Positions 1 through 12,149 of a stretch of DNA of 64,000 nt are shown piece after piece (within the stretch, counting starts at the first letter, position 1; each line of letters begins with the position of its first letter). The notes under the pieces are model-generated. The model saw nothing but the letters and a program-made list of their open reading frames with translations. It was not told where the DNA came from and did not search any database. Location of the stretch: the NCBI RefSeq assembly GCF_030272615.1, contig NC_081411.1:827442897-827506896 (forward strand), read 5' to 3'. This DNA comes from Cryptomeria japonica (lineage: Eukaryota > Streptophyta > Pinopsida > Cupressales > Cupressaceae). A program made the translations under genes and the position numbers.

Positions 1-1250
1 TTACTTCTGATGACAAAAGGGTTTTAAAGAACCTTACAGCCTCCTTAGCAATATCATCCTACTCAGTCAATAATTGACCTTGTTGATCCTCAATACAAGT
101 GATCCTATTCCTACTCCTCTTCACCTTGGTGGAGGAATGAAAGAATTTTGAATTCTTGTCCCCCTCTCAAAGCCATAACTCCCTAGACTTTTGTCTCCAA
201 TAAATTTCTTCCCTAGCCAAAATCTCATCAAGCTGAGATTTGAGAGACTTTAATTCATCAAAAACTGTAGGAACCATTCCATGTTGAATCACATGGTTAT
301 TCAAACTAACTATCATATCCTGAATTCTCTGCTTTTCTTCAAAAAATATTTTTAAAATTAACTAAGTTCCAATCTCGAATGTTCAATTTTAAAAAACTGA
401 GCTTTCTAACAACTTGAAACATTCTAGAACCCGAGACAAAAGGAGCAGATTCCCACCATTTTTTAAGCAACAGAAGAAAAGAGGGATCTCTGAACCACAT
501 AGGTTCAAACTTAAAGGGAGACTTGTGAAGAGGTATGTCTTCTATAATGGAGAAGGAGATTGGAAAGTGATCTGACCCCGGATTGGGAAGAATAAAAGAA
601 GAGAAATCAACATCCAAATCAATCCAATTCTCAGTTACTAAGAACCTATCTAATCTCTCAGCTATTTGAGAAAAAACCCTTCTCATATTAGTCCATGTGA
701 AAATTCCATTCTGAGTCTTACAATCAAAAAGACCCACACCAGCTATGAAGGCCCTAAAATCATCCATAATCTTATTGTTAGGAAGAATATCACCACTCTT
801 TTCCCCTAAATCAGTAATAGCATTAAAATCTCCCCCAAACACAACAAAGCATCCCTGTCTCAAAGGAAAAGAGATCCTTCCAAGCTCCCTCCATAATTTA
901 CTTTTATCTTGAATTCTTGAAGGAGCATAAATATTGAATAGCCAAAATTTAGCACTAGAGACCTTACTCTTGACAAAAGACAACATCCAATTAGTATAAA
1001 AAGCCACAAGTTTGAGATCAATATTATAACTATTCCACAAAAGAGCCAAACCACCTGAGGCCCCTGAGGAAGAAAGAGAAACATGATTCCACCTTTTCCA
1101 AGAAGAAAAAATCATTTCTGCAAATTCTAAAGTCAACTTAGTTTCCTAAACCAAAAAAACATCACACTTAATTAAGTCAATCTGAGACTTAATTAAGCGT
1201 CGCTTGTTAGGGACGTTTAAGCCCCTAACATTCCAAGAAATGATCCTCAT
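1..1250 (-). pseudogene. LINE A ORF2: endonuclease and start of RT, partial
   Basis: This would be the replication protein that nicks target DNA and reverse-transcribes the element RNA. Translation from the ATG at 1250 opens with the ISWNVRG motif, followed by a TAG (1146-1148) exactly where the conserved QETK motif has its Gln. Further on are GGDFNAI, a GIFTWTN block, the LDRFLV block and SDHFPI, all conserved in plant L1 endonucleases. The frame breaks at a T homopolymer near 341. In another frame it continues through the segment containing YWRQKSRELWL and GDKNSKFFH, which precedes the reverse transcriptase. At least two further stops lie in positions 1-200. The protein is clearly dead. Confidence 0.85.
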
Positions 1251-3057
1251 TGTCCTTGAGGGGAGGCAGAAGCTCCCCTCTTCCTAAAGGATGGAGAAAT
1301 TTTACTATCTCCAAAAGAAGAATGCAAATTCCTCTTAACAGCCACCAACCTAGTAACTAGGGGGCTAGAAGCTGGACTCTTAGCCCTTTTTGCCAATGTT
1401 TCAGAAAAAAAACCTAACTTTTTAGGTCTACCCACAGAAGAAGAATGCTTCCCTAGCCTATCAATAGGAGATGTAGACAGGGTCTTTTGAATACCCTCAT
1501 CAATCTCCATTTGAGTTTTATGATTCTTCGGAGGTCTCCCCCTATGAGGAGAAACCACTGGAGACAACAAAGTCATACTTGATTGGACAATTGGCAAATT
1601 CTTACTTGAATTAGGCAACACCATTTCTCCTAGAATCTCTTCAGAATCTTTAGAAGCTAGCACCTCAAAAGGATTCACTGAAGTAGATAAAGGGAGGGAC
1701 TTTTTAATATTATCCAAATCACATTCAATTGAATTAACAACTCACTCAGTTACATGCTCATTCAGATGGAGATCATGAGAATGCAAAAGCTCATTAACCT
1801 GAAGAACTGCATTAACATCTGGGATAATAACAGAATCATCTAAAGGCAAATCATTACCCCTCCTATCTTTATCTTTTACTAAATCCTGAATATGATGGAC
1901 CAAATCTTCCTCATTTGGAGAACCCATAAAAATGTTTGAGGAAGTTGTCTTATACTCGTTAGCAGACCTAAGTCCTAACCCCAGAGTATAATTTTCCATA
2001 TTAGGGATTTTATCCAGAAACACTATGGAGTTAACATTGTTGCACTTAACGAGAGACACCACACCATTGAGATTCAAAGAAGACCTAGGATGTTCTAATA
2101 TGTTAACAACGAGCTCTAGGAGAGAAGAAGTCAAGGTTTTAGAATTCAATAAGTTTTCACTAGCTTTAGGACCAACATATTTGGCCCTAGCAAAATGATT
2201 TAGCACTGTATCTGAGCTATTAGACTTGCCTACCTTAAAATACATAAATAAAGGCACATCCACACTTAAAGAACCCAAAAGGAGCTCATTAGTCAACTTA
2301 TCAATCAGTTGCCGCCAAATTCCATCATTAGATTTAAGATTACAAGTCCTAGGGCAGACACAATCAAGACTAATCAGAACACAAATTTTTACCAGAACCA
2401 CCCCATCCACCATATCTGATTTAGAAGTTAAAAAAGAGCCAAACTTATCACCAATCATTTGTAACACCTCCGGATCCATGAATTCGAATGGAAAATTAGG
2501 CAAACCAAACCATACTGGACAGACTTTAGGTTTAGACCAATCAGGCACAAAAAAAGGTTTCCAAGCCAAAACAGAGATCACATTATTCCCAAACTAGTGA
2601 TATTCAGATTTAAGAACTTCGGCTTGAACCAAAGGAGAATCGAAAACAATGATGAACGAATTAGCAAATAATAACTGAAAATAACACATACCCGACCAAC
2701 GTTTCTTCAATTTATGAAGCAATTTAGACAAAATATCTAATGTCCCAAAAAAACCCCAGAGATGGCAATCGAATGCAAGATACTTGCTTTATTGGTAATA
2801 TAAGACCCAGCAAGATCCAAACAAGGAATAGGAGCCCAAACTTGAGGAGAGGAACCATTCGCCAAATTAGGATCAGTGACCTTTTCACATACCTTATCCC
2901 CCTACGGACATAAATCAGAAGGAACCACCCGAAGAACCTTATCTACCTTGTTCGATAATAATTCTTTTGCATTTTTTGATGGAGGTAAAACCCCCACCTT
3001 CTCACTTGCCTTTGAGGATTTAACAATCTCTGCAAAAGAAACTTGACCCTCCATCAT
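1247..3057 (-). pseudogene. LINE A ORF1: DUF4283-type RNA-binding protein, degraded
   Basis: ORF1 of plant L1 elements packages the element RNA. From an ATG at 3057 the frame encodes a Lys-rich start, then after a frameshift between 3057 and 2600 the DUF4283 core (VCPVWFGLPNFPFEF and downstream, about 2540-2340) and a segment with a Cys-Pro-Arg-Thr-Cys stretch near 2350 where a knuckle would sit. The frame then runs in one register to 1247, interrupted by TAG at 2594-2596 (expected Gln) and TGA at 1742-1744. The C-terminal third is Ser/Pro/Lys-rich (RGRPPK, VGRPKK). A Gly/Trp-rich frame at 3419-3081 may be the diverged N-terminal part or leader. Confidence 0.75.
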
Positions 3058-3430
3058 TGCAGACCTTATTCCCAAGCGACCTACAAAATGATTCCGAAAA
3101 AACCTATGATCAAGAACCTTCCCATCATAGTTGTGAATGTGCCTACGAAACCCTTGCCGAAAGTGACTGCGAAAACCATGAGTACCACCACGGTTTTAGA
3201 ATCCCAAACTCTCGACTGACGAAAACCAAAACCCTCTGGATTCTTCCAAAAGCCCCAAAAATACCTAGAAGATGGCCTAAAAAAGTTTGCATTTTCCCTC
3301 CGACCAGCCGTTACTGCCATGTCCACCCAGTTTCCCTTCTTGAAAACCCATTGTGGAACATGTGGCAGGTCTTCCCAGCCCACATCTTCCCATGCACCAA
3401 CACCTCCCATGCCACCCATGATGCACGAAA

Positions 3431-3913
3431 ATTTGCAGAGTGGTATTAGATTAAAGTATTAATGATATTTATTTACAAAAACAATTTAATATTTGATTTA
3501 AATCTCATGCAAAGATCAAATTGAATTCCAAAGTCAAGTTCTAAATGTATTCAAATAACAAATTGAATTTAAAATAAATTCAATGTTTGAATTAAATCTC
3601 ATGCAAAGATCAAATTGAATTCCAAAGTCAAGTTCTAAATATATTCAAATAATAAATTGAATTAAATCTCATGCAAAGATTAAATTGAAAATCAAAGTCA
3701 AAGTGCAAGCATGTGCTATATTAATTAATTCAATTAATTAATTAATTAAATCATTATCTTTTCAATCTCTATTTCTATCTTACACTTTGATTTTTTCCAA
3801 AAAACATTCAAAAATCTTTCATCTCAGTTAACTATTCCATCTATTTTAATTGATCATTTCAATTAATTGATTAATTGCATCATTTCTTTAATTCTCTCCA
3901 ATCATTCTTTTTC
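3431..3913. repeat. AT-rich spacer with a three-copy direct repeat
   Basis: This gene-free spacer separates the two LINEs. A segment beginning aatctcatgcaaagat recurs at 3501, 3595 and 3665 (spacings 94 and 70). The first two copies run about 70 bp each and differ at only a few bases, while the third is truncated. The rest is AATTAATT-rich. The segment resembles the AT-rich sequence after the poly-A at 11650, so it may be the left half of an LTR that the plus-strand LINE split. That link is inference. Confidence 0.6.
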
Positions 3914-3994
3914 TATCTTCTAGTTAGATTTTTCTAAATAAAGGTTTCTTTGTCATCAATCAATTATACTTTACAAGAAAATAGGAGGAGTGAA

Positions 3995-5854
3995 ATGGCG
4001 GCTCTGGATGGTAGTAGGAGTGATGTTGGCGAACAAAATAGGGTCACCAATCCGAGGTACTCTGGCTCCCAGTCCATGAAGGTTGGCTTCTAGGGCGATG
4101 AAGCGGACATTGCTTTCCCCATTGAGACTAGTCAAATGCAAGCGATCCAGGAACTAGACAAAGTGGGGGTTAGAGATAGGTTTCAGGGCTCCAAACATTC
4201 CAATCTGCGGTTAAACCATGGAAATCCCTATTCTAGTGTTAATTTGTGCCCTATTGACCCACACAAGTGGAAGGTGAATGGTTTTAGTTGGAACAACAAT
4301 GGCTGGTTCCGCAAGGCTAACCATCCTGTATCTGAGGGCCCTAGAAACTGGCATCCACCACCTAAACCTAACACCTCCAATGCACCACTTGAGAGAAATA
4401 TCCCTCATACCGACTCTTTTTTGGCTCCCCGAACTGATCATGGTAATTTCCAAAAATGGAATGGGCACTTCAGGCAAGGAAATTCTAAGGTGGATCAAGC
4501 AAGGTTTTGGAGATCTAACTACCATCTGATTAATCGGAACCCTCGACTAAATCAGGAAAGACGCCAAAACATTCGAAGAGCAGGCTCCCTCTCTCAGCAG
4601 CCCCATTTTCATAATCCAGTAAGTAAAACCCCAAGACCCACTATCTTCCTAGATGAGAATAAAATTAATTCTACTCAGTCGAATTTGCTTGAGTCTTGCC
4701 TTTTTATCAAGTGGGGTGGTGGAAAGAGGAGTAAGGACAGCTTTGAATCTTGGTGTAAAGTGCAGTGGGGAAATGATATTAATATTAATATTCTCCCAAA
4801 TGATTTCTATATGACTGAATTTATGAACAATAAAGAGCAATGACAACCTAAAAACAGAGGTCCATATATCCTAGATGGCATTGAAGTTCACATCATCGAT
4901 TGGCAGCCCAATTTCAATCCTCGGACATATGTCTTGTCGAATAGCAAGGTATGGATAAGACTGTATAATTGTCCCTTGGATTATTGGCACATTGATGTCA
5001 TTAAGGACATATGCAAAAACCTTGGTACCTTTGTATCAGCCAATGATATTTTGGAACATAAACTATGGGGAAGCTTTCTCAGAATTTGTATTAGCACAAA
5101 TCAAGTCAACAAGATCCCTGACAAAGTCAGAATTATTAGGGCTAGACAGATCTGGATTCAAAAGATTGACAGGGAAGATCAACTACACATTTGTCCTAAA
5201 TGCTTCTCCTTAGATCACTCTAGTATTAGATGTGATGTCTCAACTACGATACAGTGAAATTATTCTTGTATGCAATCTCCTATTGAGGTTAAACTACAAC
5301 CAGAACCTCCCATTACCGATGACTCCGAGGATGCCCTTTACAACGATACTCTTGAGAAGGAGAATGTCATGCTAATGGAGGCAGCCCCTTTGATCATATT
5401 CCCCCCCTCCTCTAGTCAAATTGAGAGCCAACAAGATCTTCTCACACTACTAGAGAAGACCAAATCCCTATAGGTAGACATTGAATCCAAGATTGCGGAC
5501 TCTCTTCCACACTCCCCCTTTGTGCCTAGAATTCAATTGGCAACTGAAGATGGAAATACACCCTCTCAGGATATGGAGAATAACATTATAGGGGTGTTGG
5601 GAGGGTAGAATGACTCTCTGAGCAAAATTGAAACCTCCTCCTTGGAGGAGGAGGAGGACTTTGAACCTAACTCAGAGCTTATAATGGAGGGTTCCTTAAA
5701 AGGTTTTGGCAAATCAGATTCGGTTATTGATAAACCAAATTTTAAACCAAAAGGTGTGCAGGGGCACAAGTCCAAAAAAGTCATGCTAGTAGTAGCTGGT
5801 GCTGCTTGTGGTCAAACCAAACTTAATTTGGGGAAGGGAATTGCCCTTCCCTAG
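3995..5854 (+). pseudogene. LINE B ORF1: RNA-binding protein, 620 codons with stops
   Basis: The whole ORF stays in one register from the ATG at 3995 to the TAG at 5852-5854. It is broken by TAG 4091, TGA 4841, TGA 5255, TAG 5471 and TAG 5606. The N-terminal third is rich in Asn, Gly, Trp and Arg and may bind RNA. A DUF4283-like core follows (about 4700-5150), then a Cys-rich knuckle containing CPKCFSLDHSSIRCD near 5200. The C-terminal part is acidic (a Glu run near 5645). The ATG at 3995 was chosen because it follows a purine-rich leader and keeps the frame open except for one TAG. ORF2 starts five bases after the stop. That differs from the overlapping ATGA junction of LINE A. Confidence 0.8.
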
Positions 5855-5859
5855 GAGCC

Positions 5860-8800
5860 ATGAGACTCTTATCATGGAATGTCAAGGGCATCAATGTCTC
5901 TGACAAATGGTGCTTGATTAAGTGCCAGATTGATGACACCAAAGGAGTTATTTGGCTATTACAAGAAACTAAATGGAGCAAGGCTGAGATTGAGGCCAAA
6001 ATGAGAGTTTGGAAACATCAGAATGGGTTTTTTAGGCAATCGGATGGAGCTTCCGGTGGCCTAGGAATTATTTGGAAACACATGAATGTTAAGATCTCAC
6101 TTGTGGGAGAAGATAAGTATTGGCAATATTGCTTGGTCACTACTCTTGGACAAAATGAGAACTTCAATCTCTTCAATGTGTATCGACCTTCTTCTGCTGG
6201 TGATAAGCAGGCTCTCTGGGATCTCCTATCCTTTAAGCTAAATAATAATACCGATGGTAGTTGTGTGGTAGCTGGGGATTTTAATGTGATCCTTTCTAAC
6301 ATTAAGAAAATTGGGGGTATTCAGAGGACTGGTACATCCCAAAAAGACTTCTTGGACTTTGTTGAGAAGAATCATATCTTAGACATTGTTCTGAAAAATG
6401 GAATTTTCACATGGACGAATTGGATATTGGGCTTCTCTAATATTGTTGAATAGCTTGACCAATTCCTTGTTTCTAGTGATTGGCTAAGCCAAAATCTAGC
6501 CTTAGAATCATCGATTATATCACTCACTGAATCAGATCACTACCTGATCTATCTGGAGGTCGCCTTGGCTCAAGTGGAGGGAGGTACTCTGTTCCGGTTT
6601 GAGAAAATGTGGCTCAGAGTGATTGAACTACATGATCTAATAGCAGCTTGGTGGAATGAGTCGGTATTTAGGAGTCATTCGAGACTTCTCATTCTCAATA
6701 AAAAACTCAAGTATATTAAGGTTGAGATCAAGGAATGGAATAATAACCACTTCAGGAATATTCATATGGAGAAATTAAGAATTATGGCAGAACTGGCAGA
6801 TTTAACCAACTCCGTTACGACTTTAGGAATGATAGAGGAGCTATTCATCAAACAAAATTTTCTCAAATCTGATTTAAATGAAATCCTTAAATGTGAAGAA
6901 ATCCACTGGCGGCAAAAATCAAGGGAGTTATGGTTAAAGGAAGGAGATAAAAACACCAAATTCTTCCACCAGTCGGCCATTGTCAATCTTAATAGAAACA
7001 GAATATCAGAGAATATGAGATCGGATGGTGTCATTGTTAGGAATTACGAGGACATTGTGTAGGAAGTTGTAAGTTTCTTTGACTCTCTACTGAATGGTGA
7101 CCGTCAGGTTGATCATGAAGCAAGAGCCAGAATTTTGAATTCAATCCCACCCATCATTTCTCCTAATCAAAATATAGCTCTTTGTACGCCCATTTCTATT
7201 GATGAAGTAAGGAAAACCACCTTCTAGTTGTGTCCGGATAAGACTCTTGGCCCAGATGGCTTCCCTGTCACGTTCTTCCATCATTACTGGGATATCATTA
7301 CTCGAGAATTACACCTTGTTGTAGAAGAATCAAGAAAGAAGATGACTATGTTAGGGGCCATCAATCACACCTTTTTGACTCTAATCCCAAAGAATCGGAA
7401 CCCACAATAGATGAGTGACTTCAGGCCTATCGCTCTATGCAATACTGTATATAAGATTGTAACAAAGATCATAGCTAATATATTGAAGCCCCTCCTGATG
7501 CACATCATATCAAAGGAACAAAGCGGGTTTGCCCCTAGAAGATCCATTGTAGAAGGCATCATTGTCTCTCATGAAACACTCCACACAGCTAGGAAAACCA
7601 AGGACTCTTGTATGATTTAAAAGCTGGACATCTTGAAAGCTTATGACATGGTGGACAGGGATTTCTTATTTGATGTTCTCAATAAATTTGGTTTCTGTAA
7701 GGAATGGTTCACTTGGGTCATGAGTTGTCTCTCTTCCCCCAAATTCTCGGTTCTGGTCAATGGTTCATCCCATGGTTTCTTCTCTTTGACAAGAGGTATT
7801 AGACAAGGTGATCCATTATCACCCTTTATGTTTATCATAATGGTTGAAGCCTTAGGTCGATCCATAAGAGCTCTCCAGCAAAATGGTCTTTGGCTAGGAG
7901 TTGATGTGGCAACAGGGGTTGAAAAAATGACTCATCTTCAATTTGCTGATGACACCATTCTATTTGGATCGGCCTGTAGGTGGGAAGCAAGATCAATCAA
8001 AACTTGTCTTGATGACTACTATTTGGCTTGTGGACAGAAAATCAACTGGCACAAATCTGAAGTGTTTTTCGTCAGCACTTCGCTCAACTTGCAAACGATA
8101 TTATCAAGGATTCTCAATCTTAGAGTTGCTAATTTCCCTAGGAAATTTCTTGGTACCCAGCTCTTCATTGGTAGTAACAGAGCTCACTACTAGAAGCACC
8201 TCATTGATAAGTGCAAGTCCAAGCTTGCAACTTGGAAAGGCAAGTGGTTATCTTCTACTGGGAAACTCACTATGATAAAGTCAGTCCTCTCAGCGCTACT
8301 GGTTTTTTCTATGGCTTGCATATGATTATCGGTGGAAGTTGAAGAAGAATTGATTTCTCTAATGAGAAATTTCCTTTGGAATGGGCCGGATGATAAAGGT
8401 AAATTTCCCCTGATAGCTTGGAAAATGATCTGTCAACCAAAAATGGCAGGTGGTGTCGGTATTCGCCAAATATCAATTATGAATTTAGCAATGGGTGCTA
8501 AACTAGTTTGGGAAATCTGTAGCAGCGAGAAGCAAAAATGGGCAAGGCTCCTAAAAAATAAATATCTAGAATCCGTAGAACCTAAGCAGATTCTGACTAT
8601 CAACAACCCTCCCAGGGGTTCGGCTATCTGGAATTTCATTTTGGACAACAGGGATATCATAAGTGATCAAGTTACCTGGGAGGTCAGGAATGGTAGGGAT
8701 GCTTCCTTCTAGTTTGATTCTTGGTCAGGTGAAGTTGCTCTATGTCACATCCCCTCTCTACATCCTGTTATGGAGGTAACTTGTCGCCTCTGGGGGCCTA

Positions 8801-10060
8801 ATATCTATGATTATGGTTATCTGATCCTAGAAAATGGTATTTCTAAATGGAAATGGAACTCCTTGGATGAGTTGGACTTGGATCAGTCTCAGAAGGACTT
8901 ATTTACTGATATTCTTAACAAAAGGTCTATTTTCCCTTCCCCTGATAAAGATATTATTAGGTGGTGCGGCTCCTCTAATGGGAAATACAAGGTATTCTTT
9001 GGCTACAAGCTAAAAGAAGAAGCTATAGACAAAAAATATTAGCATGTTAATCTATTTTGGCATCAACACCTCCTCCCCAAAGCGAGTTCCTTTGCCTGGT
9101 TGGCCTGCCAGAGGAAAATCTTAACCAAGAAAGGCTACATTCAATAGGTATCAATGGACCCAGTAGATTTCTATTATGTCTAGAGCAGGAAGAGACTGTT
9201 GATCATCTTCTTTTCCATTGCAAATTCTCCAGTCATTGTTGGTGGTATTTCATGGAAAAACTGAGATTATTCAGCCCCTTCCCAGCAGGGCTGGATAATT
9301 GGTTTTTGCAATGGCCCAAACCGGTAGGAAAGGCAGTTTTTTCTGATTTGCTCTTCATCCTCCCATCACTTCTGATTTGGGAAATTTTGAAAGAAAGGAA
9401 CCGCAGAATCTTCTAGGGCAAAGATATGGGCCCTCGGTCTCTTTGTGCGAAAATTGAGAATCACCTGACTGAGCTCCTGAATGTGGCGGCCCAATCCAAA
9501 ACACTTAAGAAAAATTTGTTCATGGACTGGGATTGTAAGATTAAGATGGCTCTTCCAAATCTAATCATCCCTCCGATTTTTGGTCTAGGATCTCTGGTGG
9601 ATCAGACCAATCCAAGAGCAGGGGTGATTTGGGATGCACCATCAGTTGGGTGGAGCATGGTAAACTTTGATGGTGCTTATGTAGGCAATCTGGGCCAAAG
9701 TGGTATTGGTTGCATTCTAAGTGACTCTGATGGTCTCTATATAAAATAAACCTCTGAAAATATTGGAGTGGCTACTAATAATGAAGCGGAATTCAAAGTG
9801 GCATTTAGAGGTCTTCAGCTAGGAAAGGATCTTGGGGTGCAGAAAATTCACTTGGAGGGTGACTCATTAAATGTCATTAACATGATCATTGCTCTAGCAC
9901 CCCTTGTTGGTGCCTTATCCAGTGGCTTCAACCGATCTCGGTGCTACTAGCTTCCTTTTATGAGTTCTAAGTTAGACGTATCTATAGAGAAGGTAATGGT
10001 GAAGTCGATAGACTTTCTAAAGTGGCTATAACCATCAATGACCCCCCTGAAGATCCACTG
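5860..10060 (+). pseudogene. LINE B ORF2: endonuclease, reverse transcriptase, zf-RVT, RNase H
   Basis: Domains in order. Endonuclease: SWNVKGIN near 5872, QETK near 5968, AGDFNVIL near 6275, SDHYLIYLE near 6535. Reverse transcriptase: LGPDGFP near 7245, FRPIALCNTVYK near 7425, GIRQGDPLSP near 7795 and the catalytic FADD at 7942-7953. A zf-RVT domain (about 9040-9270) contains CLEQEETVDHLLFHC. The RNase H has its acidic residues in NFDGAY, NNEAEF and LEGDS (9664-9870). One register holds from 5860 to about 9145 with stops at 6451, 7060, 7225, 7408, 7618, 8191, 8323, 8710 and 9040. Frameshifts occur near 9145 and 9912. The catalytic residues remain readable, so decay is by stops rather than domain loss. 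Confidence 0.9.
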
Positions 10061-10626
10061 ATGTTGTTTTTTGTTGGGTTAATTGACATGCTCTCCTCAC
10101 TCAGGTGGGGTCCTATGAAATATGGCACATATCGGTGGGTCTCCTGATAGGTCCGCACTCTCCGTTTCTATTTTCCCCCTCTGGCTGTGGAGCAAACCGG
10201 TGCTCTATTCCTTGGTAAGTCACGACTCCCACTCTCCACCTTTTGGTCTTGGTTCGGTGGAAAGATCAACCGGTTGCCTTGTTAACTGGTTAAGGTCTCC
10301 TCTTATCATCGTGATGTGACGCATTGCCGGCACTATTGATTAGTGCCAGCTTTTGGCTCGTGGCTATTTAATACAAGTACTTGAGTATCTAGTTACAATT
10401 GTATCCTTCAAGATTTGTTTAAGATCACTTGATGCTTAAATTTGGTCGACATCAGGTTGAGGAGGTTTGGAGTAGATGGTTAGCTGGATACCGGTTTCTC
10501 ATGTGTGTGGGCATTTATTGGAGACACATATGCAGGATGCCATATTCTCGGGTTTGACTCCTTGCTATTTAATAAAGGAATAACCTTGCTTTCCACCATA
10601 ATTTTCTTTCCTCTTGGCATCTCAGA
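10061..10626 (+). other. LINE B segment downstream of RNase H, no intact frame
   Basis: No intact gene is seen here. Short protein-like stretches appear in several frames, for example one reading EEVWSRWLAGYRF near 10460-10500. This suggests the coding potential of the next segment once began further upstream. It lies between the RNase H end and the decayed frame at 10627, inside the LINE. Confidence 0.5.
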
Positions 10627-11370
10627 ATGGAGACTCCAATCCTCCTCAAAGCTACTTGTCGACAGATGGCTTTCGTGGGCGAAATCACAGACAGGCGTCT
10701 TCAAGAGGTCCTTTTCTCTTGACATCCTCTCATTCTCCATAGCTTAAAGAGGATCCTAGGAAAGGAATTTCTTATGGCTTACCATAGGTACAGAGCCAAT
10801 GCTAATATTCCAACCTTTTTTTTTGCAATATTAATCTACATGGGGACTAGTAAGCAACAAGGAAAATTGCTAACCCAGATGATGTTTAAGAACCGCCTGT
10901 TGGGAGAAATAGATGTTGTATTGGACAATATTGATGCCAATCTCAGAATTCTGCTTCCCCAAAACTACTACATGTCACTTAGCAACAGAGTGGAGGTAAG
11001 AAAGCTCATGATTGTTAATTCTTTGGATTTTGCATCATTCAAAGCAACTTCGCCTGTCATCTCCAGGAACATTAAGTTCCTTCTGAAAGTGGTTGGTATA
11101 CAAAGCGGTTTCACATCGAATTGGAGAGTAATTTTTCTCTGTGGTGAAGATTTAGCGGTGACTGATGACCTCAGGATCTTTGAGAACAGTGATCTGGTGG
11201 ATGGAAACGACTGGGGATCTGGGTTGGGTGAAGAGTGGTATCCAAATGACTACCAACTCCCTAAAGAGAAGGCAGAATCAACAACTCATTTGAATTGTGG
11301 CCTTGAATGTCCCATTGTCTTAGATGTGGCCAATGTGCTTGTGGAAGATGCTTTTGATGACTCTCTGTGA
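10627..11370 (+). pseudogene. Unrecognised 248-codon frame in the LINE B 3' region
   Basis: One register runs from an ATG at 10627 to the stop at 11368-11370, interrupted only by a TGA at 10720-10722 that could come from CGA (Arg). The intact part from the ATG at 10774 is 198 residues. I do not recognise it. It has no transmembrane segment or zinc knuckle. The middle is mixed alpha/beta-like in composition (KLMIVNSLDF, VISRNIKFLLKVVG) and the last 70 residues are acidic (LVDGNDWGSGLGEEWYPND). It sits about 570 bp past the RNase H and about 270 bp before the poly-A. It could be a third ORF of this LINE clade, a captured host fragment, or a chance frame. Its length with a single stop, in an element carrying many stops, argues for past coding. 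Confidence 0.5.
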
Positions 11371-11655
11371 CTCCAGTTGACTCTAAGACCTCTGGTCTCT
11401 CTGCCTTTTGAGATTGTTTTTTTTGTCTTATGACCTTTGTGTCTTCAAGAGGTCTTTAAGATGTCGGCATTTTGTTGCCCTCATCCAGTCTTGTGTCTAT
11501 TTCTCTTTTCATGGATTAGGGCTATGGTAGGGGGTTTTCTTCTTGATTATTTCCCCCTACTGCTCTTATTGAATCAGGGCGTGTATTCTCTTTCTTTTTT
11601 AATACAAGGGTGTTGCCCCTCTGCAGCTATTTACTTATTGGAAAAAAAAATAATC
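11371..11655 (+). other. LINE B 3' UTR and poly-A tail
   Basis: T-rich sequence leads to a GGGTGTTGCCCCTCTGCAGC block and a run of nine A at 11642-11650. This is the expected 3' end of an L1-type LINE. The candidate target duplication starts at 11656. Confidence 0.7.
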
Positions 11656-11673
11656 CTCAAATCATTATTTTTC

Positions 11674-12127
11674 ATCTTTCAATCAGCATTTTTCTCGATC
11701 AGTTAACTCATTTATCTATTCAATCAATTTTATTCCACCTTCAAATCAACAGTTCAACTATCAATTAGCATGTGAGCTCACCCAAGTCCCACCTCTTGAT
11801 CAATTTGTTCCACCTCTCAATCAATCCTCTCCAATAATATATAAATTGAGCATTCAATCTCCATTTTCAACAATCACAAACTTCGAATCTTTGTGTCATT
11901 TGCAAGTTGTCAGTGCGATATCTGAGAGCCACCATACCACAAAGAAGAGAAGAACAATGGAAGCAATATGCAGTCATGGAATAGGGAGAATTAATTGATT
12001 TATTTTACATTCCTATTTTCTTGGTTGTATTATTTCATTGGTTTTGTTTTGGTTTCTTTGATTAGATAGTGATTCGTGATTTCCCTTTATTTCTAGTTGA
12101 ATTAATGATGAATTTTAGTATACGACA
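11674..12127 (+). mobile_element. 3' part of an LTR with TATA box (plus strand)
   Basis: CCAAT at 11831 and TATATAAAT at 11838-11846 make a promoter-like pair. The stretch ends with ...CGACA at 12127, directly before a primer-binding-site-like sequence at 12131. The same order (LTR end, three T, PBS) occurs at 16775-16797 in the complete gypsy element. I read this as the R/U5 part of an older LTR whose U3 may be the AT-rich DNA left of LINE B. The upstream limit is not defined. Confidence 0.5.
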
Positions 12128-12130
12128 TTT

Positions 12131-12149
12131 TCGTGAACTCGACGTGAAT
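12131..12149 (+). promoter_or_regulatory. Primer-binding-site-like sequence of the old LTR element
   Basis: The 19 bases match the PBS at 16779-16797 at 16 positions. The three differences are G to C at position 2 and two C to T changes. The spacing of three T after the presumed LTR end is the same in both elements. I cannot name the priming tRNA from sequence alone. Confidence 0.5.

Larger units (their letters stand above)
1..3430 (-). mobile_element. L1-type LINE (LINE A), 3' part beyond window
   Basis: A minus-strand non-LTR retrotransposon enters from the left edge. Reading on minus there is an ORF1 (about 3057 to 1247) and an ORF2 that starts at 1250 with an apurinic endonuclease and runs off the window at the entry to the reverse transcriptase. 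The ORF1 stop and ORF2 start overlap as ATGA (1250-1247), a usual arrangement for plant L1 elements. The RT core, RNase H and poly-A tail lie outside. Stops and frameshifts show it is inactive. Its proteins resemble but clearly differ from those of the LINE at 3914, so the two are separate insertions in opposite directions. The 5' limit near 3430 is the end of a GC-richer stretch and is approximate. Confidence 0.85.
3914..11655 (+). mobile_element. Nearly complete L1-type LINE (LINE B)
   Basis: This is a plus-strand non-LTR retrotransposon of about 7.7 kb. It holds a short leader, ORF1 (3995-5854), ORF2 (5860 to about 10060), an extra decayed frame (10627-11370) and a poly-A run at 11642-11650. 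Imperfect 18-bp direct repeats flank it at 3896-3913 and 11656-11673 (16 of 18 bases agree) and are the best target-site duplication I can find. Stops and two ORF2 frameshifts make it inactive. The region between the RNase H and the poly-A, about 1.6 kb, is longer than I expect for a plant L1. Confidence 0.85.
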
